Origin: Streptomyces sp. NBC_01353
Lineage (GTDB): Bacteria > Actinomycetota > Actinomycetes > Streptomycetales > Streptomycetaceae
Assembly (NCBI RefSeq): GCF_036237275.1
Contig: NZ_CP108352.1
Span: 1,054,001-1,118,000, forward strand
DNA: 64,000 bases
Direction: 5' to 3'
The notes under the pieces were generated by a model. It had not been told where the DNA came from. It saw only the letters and a list, made by a program, of their open reading frames with translations, and made no database searches. The translations under genes were made by a program, and so were the position numbers. Positions 18,795 through 25,586 of this stretch are shown here, in pieces (the first letter of the stretch is position 1; each line of letters starts with the position of its first letter).

Positions 18795-19397
18795 GTGGAA
18801 CAGAACACGGACCGCAAGCTCCGGCTGGCCGACGCGGCGGTCGAGGTCATCGACGCCCATGGGCTGCGCGGGCTCACTCATCGCGCCGTGGAGTCGCAGG
18901 CCGGGCTCCCACCGGGAACCTGCAGCTACCACTTCCCGACCCGCCGGGCTCTGATCGCCGCGATCCTGCAACGCATCGCCGACCTCGATCGCGCCGACAT
19001 CGACAACGCCACCGCCGGACAGGCCTGGGCACCCGACATGGATCCAGCGATCCTCATCGACGCGGCCACGGCAACCCTGGCGACCTGGCTGGGACCCGCC
19101 CGCGCCCGCAGCCGGGCCCGCCTGCTGCTGATGCTCGACCGCCCCAGCCAGCAGCTGGCCGCGTCGACCATCGACAGCGTCACCGCAGGATTTCGGGCGA
19201 TGGCCACCGAGGTGACCGGCGACGCCGACCGCGCCGACCTGGTGATAGCCCTCATCGACGGCCTGGTCGTTGACGAGCTCACCACCGGCACCACACCGGT
19301 GGACGGGACCCGATTGCGCGACCGGATGACCGTGATCGTGGGGCTCGCCCTGCCCCCACCGGAACCGACCCGCCCCGCAAGTCCCGGAATCACGTGA
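18795..19397 (+). CDS. TetR/AcrR family transcriptional regulator
   Basis: 200 residues. The N-terminal helix-turn-helix is clear (RLADAAVEVIDAHGLRGLTHRAVESQAGLPPGTCSYHFPTRRALIAAIL). The C-terminal ligand domain is helical (LLLMLDRPSQQLAAS, ADLVIALIDGLVVDEL). GTG start with no ribosome site and with the operator ending 10 bases upstream, so the mRNA may be leaderless. It should repress itself and the divergent membrane protein through the CTAC-N4-GTAG sites. Its stop is 17 bases from the TnpA stop, inside the mobile remnant. Confidence 0.82.
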   Translation: MEQNTDRKLRLADAAVEVIDAHGLRGLTHRAVESQAGLPPGTCSYHFPTRRALIAAILQRIADLDRADIDNATAGQAWAPDMDPAILIDAATATLATWLGPARARSRARLLLMLDRPSQQLAASTIDSVTAGFRAMATEVTGDADRADLVIALIDGLVVDELTTGTTPVDGTRLRDRMTVIVGLALPPPEPTRPASPGIT

Positions 19398-19414
19398 CTG
19401 TTTGAGGAACAGGT

Positions 19415-20830
19415 TCAGGCCGCCTGGCCGAAGCCGGTGGCGGCCGGGTCCTGGTCGCGGAGCTGGGTGAAGTCGACGTCCAACTTCGTCTCGTACGCCT
19501 CGGGCTGGATGCCGAGCTCGTGCGTGCTGTACTCGCCGAACCTGTTGATGTGCTCGGTCAGGTACGGCGAGATGTGGGCCAGGTCCTCCGGCTCGATGGT
19601 CCATCCCTCCTCCAGCAGCTGCCGCACGATCTCCGCGATGTCCAGGGCGTTGTGAAGAATGACCGCGTTGGTGAGCAGAGCATTGAATTTCATCGCCTTC
19701 TCCTGCTCGACCGGGTCGTTGTCCGCGATGACGCCGCGGTTGCCGAAGCCGATCCACTGGGAGAACCGGTTGAACGACTCGGTCTTGTTCGTCGCCGCGG
19801 TCACCCGCCGGCGAAGCGCCGGATCGGAGAGGTAGCGCAGCAGCTGGACGGTGCGGATCACGCGGCCGACTTCGCGGAAGGCGGCGTAGGTGGCGTTCTT
19901 CGTGGAGCCGGAGCGCAGCCGCTTGAGCAGCGCAAAGGAGGAGATCGCCCCTTCCCGCACGGAGACCGCGACCTTCATCAGGTGCCGGAACTGGGACTCG
20001 ATCGGGTCGAAGTCGATGACGTTCTTACCGGCCTCGCCGAACAGCGCGTCGATGTGCACGTACTCGGTGGTCTTGCTGGGCCGGTAGAAGGTCAGGCCCT
20101 TCCAGTTCCAGATCCTGGGCATGAGATCGAAGCCCAGCAGGTGCGCGAGCGCGAACACCGGCTGGGACTGGCCCTGCGTGTCGGCGTGCACCGCGGTCGG
20201 CTTCACCTCGGAGGAGTTCTTCAGCAGGCCCTCGATGATGTAGACGGCCTCCCACACCCCGCAGGGGATGAAGTGCGTGAACAGCGCGATGTAGGTGTCC
20301 GAGATGTGGTGGTAGGCGATGCCGCCCGGCTTGCCGTACCGCACGGAGGTCTCGGCGAGCAGGTTGTCGAGGTAGGTGTCCATGTGGGTGCCGTCGGCGG
20401 CCACGGCGGTGCCGTCGCCCCACGCCTGGGAGATGTCCAGGCGGGCGTGCGCGTTGACGAGGTCGGCGATGGCCTCGTTCAGCAGCACGATGGAGAAGTG
20501 CCGGTTCGCCGTGTACGACAGCTCGTGACCTGAGACTCCAGGGATGTGGCGGGCGGTGTCGTAGGGGCCCATGTTGGTGCCCTTCACGAAGGTCGTGATG
20601 ACGTAGCGGCCGAAGGGATCGTCCAGCTTCGGCTCGTTGCCGGACGCCGGGCCGAAGCGCTGCCACCAGTCCACCCAGTACGCGGTCCGGGCAACGATCC
20701 CCATCAGCGAGCGTTCCGGCATCCTGGCCTTGATCTCCTGCTCCAGGCGCCTGGCCGAGGGCCGCTGTCCTTCCGAGCGGTGCGGCTTCAGTGACGGGAT
20801 ACCGGTCTCGGGGTCGATGACCAGGCCCCC
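19415..20830 (-). pseudogene. tnpA: Tn3-family transposase TnpA, C-terminal part only
   Basis: About 470 codons of a protein that is normally near 1000 residues. The frame is open back to about 20830, through GLVIDPETGIPSLKPHR and RLEQEIKARMPERSLM, well before the first ATG (20722). The DDE core of Tn3 transposases is still recognisable: D in WGDGTAVAADGTHMD, D in VHADTQGQSQPVF, E in NKTESFNRFSQW followed by NDPVEQEKAMKFNALLTNAVILHN. Its N-terminal DNA-binding half is lost where the sequence switches to the phosphodiester glycosidase gene, so it is not functional. Confidence 0.9.
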
Positions 20831-20837
20831 GGGTTCC

Positions 20838-21200
20838 CTACCGCTTCGCGGCTTCGCGGTGGGCGGCTATCCGGTGCTGCGCGCGGGAGAGCCACTGCCC
20901 GGCCTCGACGCGAACACCTCCGCCGTACGCTCGGCGGCCGGTGTCACGGACCGTGGGCGCAGGCTGCTGCTGATGGCGCTGGACGGGGCGCCCGAACACC
21001 GCACCGGGCTGACGATCGCCGAGGTGGCCTCGGTGATGTCGGGCGTGGGTGCCGTGGACGCGTTCAGTCTCGACGGCGGCGGCTCCTCCACGCTGGTCGC
21101 CCGGGGCCCGGACACCTCGACCGTCACCGTGCGCAACCATCCCGCCGGAGGGGTCGAGCGTCCCGTACCGAACGGCATCGGGATCTTCTCGCGCGACTGA
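20838..21200 (+). pseudogene. Phosphodiester glycosidase (NAGPA) family, 3' fragment
   Basis: About 120 codons of the C-terminal NAGPA domain: FAVGGYPVLRAGEPLPG, RRLLLMALDGAPEHRTGLTI, then the signature DAFSLDGGGSSTLVARG and a late RPVPNGIGIF. The family has uncovering-enzyme or exopolysaccharide-related glycosidase activity and is usually secreted; complete proteins are several hundred residues. The N-terminal part with signal peptide was removed by the transposon junction at about 20830. The open frame continues into transposon DNA but has no plausible start. Confidence 0.8.
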
Positions 21201-21306
21201 CCGCCACGGACACGCTCCGTCACCGAGCGGGGCGTGCCTGTCCTGGCTAGCGTGGGACTCGGCAACCACCATCGAGACCACCATCGATCGGAAGAGAGTC
21301 ACCGTC

Positions 21307-22107
21307 ATGGCCGCACGACCTGAAGGCACACCGGTCTGGACCGACGCGATGTTCACCGACGTCGAGGGCGCCAAGACCTTCTACGGAGAGGTGCTGGGCT
21401 GGACCTTCGGCGAATCGTCCTCGGAATACGGCAACTACACGCAGGCCTACAAGAACGGCAAGGCGGTCGCGGCCGTCGTCCCGCCCATGCCGGGCCAGGA
21501 CGGCTCCTCGCAGTCGGCCTGGTGTCTGTACTACGCCTCGCCGGATGTCGCCGCCACGGCCGAGAAGATCAAGAGCAGCGGCGGCACCGTCGTCATGGAG
21601 CCGATGGCCGTCGGTGACTTCGGCTCCATGTGCCTGGCCCAGGACCCGGCCGGCGTCATGTTCGGCGTCTGGCAGCCCGGCTCCCACACAGGTTTCGAGC
21701 TGGAGGGCGAGCCCGGCTCCTACGTGTGGGCCGAGGTCTTCACCCGGGAGCCCGCGAAGTCGGACGACTTCCTCACGTCGGTGTTCGGCTACAACACCAA
21801 GAAGATGGCCGACGAGCACATGGACTACAAGGTCTTCGACCTGGGCGGCGAGATGCCGGTCCTGGGGCGGATGAAGATGACGTCGGAGGAGTTCCCGGCC
21901 GAGGTCCCGTCCTACATCCAGATCTACTTCGCCGTCGACAACTGCGACCAGGCGGTCGACAGGGCCGTGAAGCTCGGCGGCCAGAAGGCGTTCGGGCCGA
22001 TGGACAGCCCCTTCGGCCGGTTCGCGTCGATCGTGGACCCGCAGGGCGCGGCGTTCGCGGTCATCGACGTCAAGACCACCGAGGGCAAGATGCCCGAGAT
22101 GGTCTGA
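21307..22107 (+). CDS. Two-domain VOC (CFP30B-like) protein
   Basis: 266 residues with two VOC domains: PVWTDAMFTDVEGAKTFYGEVLGW through GVMFGVWQPG, then GSYVWAEVFTREPAKSDDFLTSVFGY through GAAFAVIDVK. The first strand of each domain keeps the family's W-x-(D/E) pattern. GGAAGAGAG precedes the ATG. It lies just downstream of the transposon scar and is intact. Paralogue of the proteins at 12.5 and 39.8 kb. Function is not defined beyond detoxification or antibiotic/ligand binding. Confidence 0.8.
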   Translation: MAARPEGTPVWTDAMFTDVEGAKTFYGEVLGWTFGESSSEYGNYTQAYKNGKAVAAVVPPMPGQDGSSQSAWCLYYASPDVAATAEKIKSSGGTVVMEPMAVGDFGSMCLAQDPAGVMFGVWQPGSHTGFELEGEPGSYVWAEVFTREPAKSDDFLTSVFGYNTKKMADEHMDYKVFDLGGEMPVLGRMKMTSEEFPAEVPSYIQIYFAVDNCDQAVDRAVKLGGQKAFGPMDSPFGRFASIVDPQGAAFAVIDVKTTEGKMPEMV

Positions 22108-22124
22108 GCCCGGTACGACAGGGC

Positions 22125-22149
22125 GCCCGGGACCCCAGCGGCCCCGGGC
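22125..22149. terminator. Hairpin between convergent genes
   Basis: GCCCGGG and CCCGGGC arms (7 bp) around an 11-base loop, between the VOC gene and the convergent secreted protein. A modest stem. Confidence 0.45.
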
Positions 22150-22160
22150 ACCGTCGCGTC

Positions 22161-23744
22161 TCAGGCTCCGTCGCGCACGGCGACGATCCCGTTGAAGACG
22201 CCGATGTACGCCGTCCCGTCGGGCCCGATGGTGATCGGGGCCCAGTTGTTGTCGTAGGCCACCCCCGTGCCCGTGAACCGCTTCCAGGCGCGCTTCCCGG
22301 TACGGAAGTCGACCGCGGTCAGGTACCAGGCGTCGATGCCGAAGGCGTTGGGCTCCTTCTCGTAGAAGTAGAGCAGGCCGTTGGCGGTGGACAGCTTGGG
22401 CACGGTGGAGGGCGAGCGGACGTCGCTCTCCCAGACGGTGTCGCAACCGCTGCCGTCGGGGCGGACGTCGATCCGGGTCGCCCCGCCGACGACGCTGCGG
22501 CCGAAGGTCAGTGTGGTGGGGTTCTCGTAGCCGTAGTTGTTCTCGACGACGAGGCTGTTGCCCCAGCTGATCAGGGAGTTGTCGGTGGTCGAGGCGCCGG
22601 AGCCGAAGACCGGGACCTTGCAGACCAGGCGATCCGCGTCGGGGACGTCGGTGCCGCGTCGGTAGACGAGGACGTTCATCCGGTCGTCGGCGTTGTCGGT
22701 GATCGCGACGTAGGCGTCACCGGCGCCGAAGAGGTCGGGCGTGGTTCCCGAACCCTGGTTCACCGAGCCGGGTTTGGTGCTTGTCCCCCGGTCGTACGTC
22801 CGGCGCCACTGGATCCGCGGGGTGCCGTCGGCGTCGGCGCGGAAGCTGTAGAGCGCGTGGTCGGAGACGATGGAGACGCCGTCCTCGGCGACGGAGAACG
22901 AGTTCTGGATCTCCTCGCCGGTCAGCCGGAGCGAGCGGAGCGTTCCGGTGGCGGGGGCGACCGTGCCGACCCGACCGAGCCGGGTCACCCACCAGATTCG
23001 GCCGTCCCAGTCAGGCATGACGGAGGTGACGGGGTCGCAGACACCGCTCGGGAACAGGTTGGTCCAACTGACGCAGTCGTGCGGGACGAGCGAGGTGAGG
23101 TCCCAGTCGTCCTCGACAGTGAACTGCCAGCTCCCGTCCGGCTTCTGGCCGTGCGCGATGCGGAGGATGTGCTGGCGGGAGTCGGCGAGGACGACCCGGT
23201 CCCGGTTGTCGAGGTAGAAGTAGGCGCCACCGGAGGTGTCCTTGAAGATCTTCTCGAAGTCGAGGCGGGTGATGGCCTCGACGGTCGAGGAGCGCTGGGG
23301 CAGCTGGTACTCGGCGAGCGTGTCCAGGGTCCGGGGATCGAGCAGCTTGAGCAGGAAGCCGGAGAAGGTGCCGCAGACGGTGAGGATGCGGCCCGCCGAG
23401 TCGAAGGTGACGGTGGCGCACTCGCCGCCGAGTGCGGCGATCTTCTCGCTGGACACCTTCGGGTCGCGCCCGAGCGGCCCGGAGAAGGGGTGGGTTCCGC
23501 TGCCCGCGCCGTCCGCGTGCATCCCGCTGCGCCCGTTGGGGGCGAGGTACGGGTGCTGGGCGGGCGGCTCGCCCGGTACGGGCAGGGCGGTGGCGGGTGC
23601 GCCGTCGTAGTGGTCGACGAGCCGGTGGCCGGGGGCCAGCGGTATGTCGTCGGCGAGGGCGACGGGGGTGGCGAGCGCGAGGGCGGTCGCGCTCACCGCG
23701 GCGATCAGGGCGAGCACGCGGGCTCGTCTTCGGGGGGTGGTCAA
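22161..23744 (-). CDS. Secreted protein, probable beta-propeller (PQQ/WD-like), function unknown
   Basis: About 527 residues, starting at TTG with GAGGAG five bases upstream. A basic signal peptide (TTPRRRARVLALIAAVSATALALA) ends near VALADD. The mature part has repeated segments such as SAGRILTVCGTF, DNRDRVVLADSRQHILRIAHG, MPDWDGRIWWVTRLGRVGTVAP and GPDGTAYIGVFNGIVAV, giving the glycine/aspartate turn and W/V strand rhythm of a propeller. No catalytic motif stands out. An ATG 25 codons upstream is less likely as it gives a polar extension. Monocistronic. Confidence 0.72.
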   Translation of the reverse strand: MTTPRRRARVLALIAAVSATALALATPVALADDIPLAPGHRLVDHYDGAPATALPVPGEPPAQHPYLAPNGRSGMHADGAGSGTHPFSGPLGRDPKVSSEKIAALGGECATVTFDSAGRILTVCGTFSGFLLKLLDPRTLDTLAEYQLPQRSSTVEAITRLDFEKIFKDTSGGAYFYLDNRDRVVLADSRQHILRIAHGQKPDGSWQFTVEDDWDLTSLVPHDCVSWTNLFPSGVCDPVTSVMPDWDGRIWWVTRLGRVGTVAPATGTLRSLRLTGEEIQNSFSVAEDGVSIVSDHALYSFRADADGTPRIQWRRTYDRGTSTKPGSVNQGSGTTPDLFGAGDAYVAITDNADDRMNVLVYRRGTDVPDADRLVCKVPVFGSGASTTDNSLISWGNSLVVENNYGYENPTTLTFGRSVVGGATRIDVRPDGSGCDTVWESDVRSPSTVPKLSTANGLLYFYEKEPNAFGIDAWYLTAVDFRTGKRAWKRFTGTGVAYDNNWAPITIGPDGTAYIGVFNGIVAVRDGA

Positions 23745-23873
23745 TGCGGCTCCTCGGGTGCGTACGTCGGTCGCGCCGGCGGCCGACGTTAGGCCCGAGT
23801 CCATGAGATGTACATGCAACTGCCCGGGGTTTCATGGGCACTTCATGATCGTGCAACGTTACGTCGGACGGTG

Positions 23874-24068
23874 TCAGGGCTTGAGGCTGCTGACCACGTT
23901 GGCGGTGGCGGCGACCCCGTTCTGGATGGTCGGCGCCATGCTCGTGCCGGCGAGGAAGAAGCCGAGCAGGGCGCAGACCAGCGCGTGGGACAACTTGAGG
24001 CCGCCGTTGCGGAGGAAGATCACCGCCAGGACGAGCAGCAGCAGTACGACAGAAACGGACACGGCCAT
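23874..24068 (-). CDS. Small two-helix membrane protein
   Basis: 64 residues with two hydrophobic helices (VSVVLLLLVLAVIFLRN and LSHALVCALLGFFLAGTSMAP), then a polar tail. AAGGAGGG lies 8 bases before the ATG. Proteins of this form are common single genes in Streptomyces; function unknown. It sits alone, 129 bases after the start of the secreted protein gene and in the same direction. Confidence 0.7.
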   Translation of the reverse strand: MAVSVSVVLLLLVLAVIFLRNGGLKLSHALVCALLGFFLAGTSMAPTIQNGVAATANVVSSLKP

Positions 24069-24209
24069 CGCCCACACCCTCCTTGCGCCGCGCCGGAATC
24101 GCGGCGTTCGGCGGCCAGTGTGGCGCAGTGGGGGCGCCGCCCGGCCGTACGGCATGTCTGCCGAACGGGTGACATTCCCACCGCAGCGGTTCATCTGCGG
24201 TGGACGGGC

Positions 24210-25586
24210 TCACGAGGAGGGCTCGGGCAGAGCGCGTCGCAGCGCCTTGTCCAGCTCCCCCGCGAGTGGCTTGACGTCGGGGGGACTGTCGCCGAACAGC
24301 TTGCTCAGATGCGTGGTGAAGGTCTGGGTGAAGGCCCCGTAGTGCGGCGTGCGGGGGCGGGCGACGGCCTCGCCCTTCAGGGCGGTGAGCAGCGTCGTCC
24401 GCGCGTACAGCGGGCGCCCGTCGTCACGCGGCATCCGGTCCGCGCTCTCCGCCGACGGCGAGGGCGCGGACGTGGCGGGGAGCCGGCAGGAGACCTTGTC
24501 CTCCGTGTATGCGGACTCCCGGGTCGCGGCGAAGCCCGCGTCGAGCAGGCAGCGTTCGCTCTGCGGGTCGGTGAGGAACCTGATCAGATCCCGCGCCGCT
24601 TCGGCGCGCTTTCCGGTGGCGGACGTGGTGACGGCGAGGTTCTGGCCTCCGAGGACCGCCTTGCCGGGCAGCGGGGCGACTCCGAGCCGGTCGGGGGTGA
24701 GCGACTGGTGCAACGTGCGGTAGGCGTAGGGCCAGTGGCGCAGGAAGGTCGTCCTGCCGTCGATGAAGGCGGTGAGGGACGCGGCCTCGTCGGAGCCGGT
24801 GGCGTCGGGGAGGAGGTAGGAGCTCTCGGTACGGGCGCGCAGCTCCTCGAGACCGTCCTCCAGGCCACCGACGGTGGCCGTGTAGCGGCCGCGTTCGTCG
24901 GTGAGGCCGTCTTCGAGGACCGAGGCGAACGCCTCGATGCCGTTGACCGTCAGGCCTTCGTACGGGGCGAGTTGGGTGGTCCACCCCGCCTCGACGCCGG
25001 GCAGGTTGGCCTGTTCGACGGTCCTGATGAGGTCGCGCACGTCGTCCCAGGTGGTGTTCTCGTCGAGACGGGTGTTCTGCACCCTGGCCTGCTCCAGATG
25101 GTCGCGGCGGTAGTAGAGCAGTCCGACGTCGGTGTTGAAGGGGACGGAGTAGGTCTTGCCGTCCCAACGGGCCGTACGGGCGACGGAGTCGATGACGTCG
25201 TCGTCGACGAGGCCCGCGTCCAGCTCCTGGACGAGCTCCGCCTCGGCGAACTCCGGCACCCAGGTGACGTCCAGGTTGACCACGTCGTACCGGGCGCTGC
25301 CGGACTGGAGGGCCCCGAGCAGCTGGCTGCGCTGCTGGTCGGCGGAGCCCGGCAGTTCGACCAGGCGAGCCTGGTGGGTGTTGCCGGGCTTGGCGTTCCA
25401 CTCCTTGATCAGCTTCTCGCGGATGCCACCCTTGCCGGTGACGTCCCGGCCGCTGGCGATCAGGAGCGGCGCACCGGAGTCCGTCGCGTTCTCGGGCGGA
25501 TCGCCGCCCTCGCCCGTGCACGCGCCGAGCGCGAGAAGACAGGCGAGGAGGAAAGTGGTGGTACGGCGGGATGCACGGGCGGTCAT
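24210..25586 (-). CDS. Extracellular solute-binding lipoprotein of the caspase locus
   Basis: 458 residues. A lipoprotein signal (RRTTTFLLACLLALGAC) gives Cys22. The mature protein has the bacterial type 1 sugar-binding SBP pattern (LIASGRDVTGKGGIREKLIKEW, DVVNLDVTWVPEFAEAELV, WDGKTYSVPFNTDVGLLYYRRD, AARDLIRFLTDPQSERCLL). No ABC permease or ATPase for it is nearby. Its ATG overlaps the stop of the caspase/vWA gene (ATGA), so it is coupled to a putative receptor. It could bind the ligand and present it to the extracellular domain of the receptor; this is inference. Confidence 0.8.
   Translation of the reverse strand: MTARASRRTTTFLLACLLALGACTGEGGDPPENATDSGAPLLIASGRDVTGKGGIREKLIKEWNAKPGNTHQARLVELPGSADQQRSQLLGALQSGSARYDVVNLDVTWVPEFAEAELVQELDAGLVDDDVIDSVARTARWDGKTYSVPFNTDVGLLYYRRDHLEQARVQNTRLDENTTWDDVRDLIRTVEQANLPGVEAGWTTQLAPYEGLTVNGIEAFASVLEDGLTDERGRYTATVGGLEDGLEELRARTESSYLLPDATGSDEAASLTAFIDGRTTFLRHWPYAYRTLHQSLTPDRLGVAPLPGKAVLGGQNLAVTTSATGKRAEAARDLIRFLTDPQSERCLLDAGFAATRESAYTEDKVSCRLPATSAPSPSAESADRMPRDDGRPLYARTTLLTALKGEAVARPRTPHYGAFTQTFTTHLSKLFGDSPPDVKPLAGELDKALRRALPEPSS

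Larger units (their letters stand above)
17778..20835. mobile_element. Tn3-family transposon remnant with passenger genes
   Basis: From left to right: N-terminal resolvase fragment, a candidate terminal inverted repeat, a membrane protein, divergent tetR, and the C-terminal TnpA part. Both edges are abrupt: the left against the DUF779 hairpin, the right inside a phosphodiester glycosidase gene. Only one possible terminal repeat is present and neither tnpR nor tnpA is complete, so it cannot move by itself. The resolvase fragment lies outside the candidate repeat, so parts of two related elements may be joined. Confidence 0.8.

Noticed and set aside
20637-21200. Complete 187-codon gene
   Set aside because: Only the part after about 20838 matches a family; the front is transposon DNA on the opposite coding strand.
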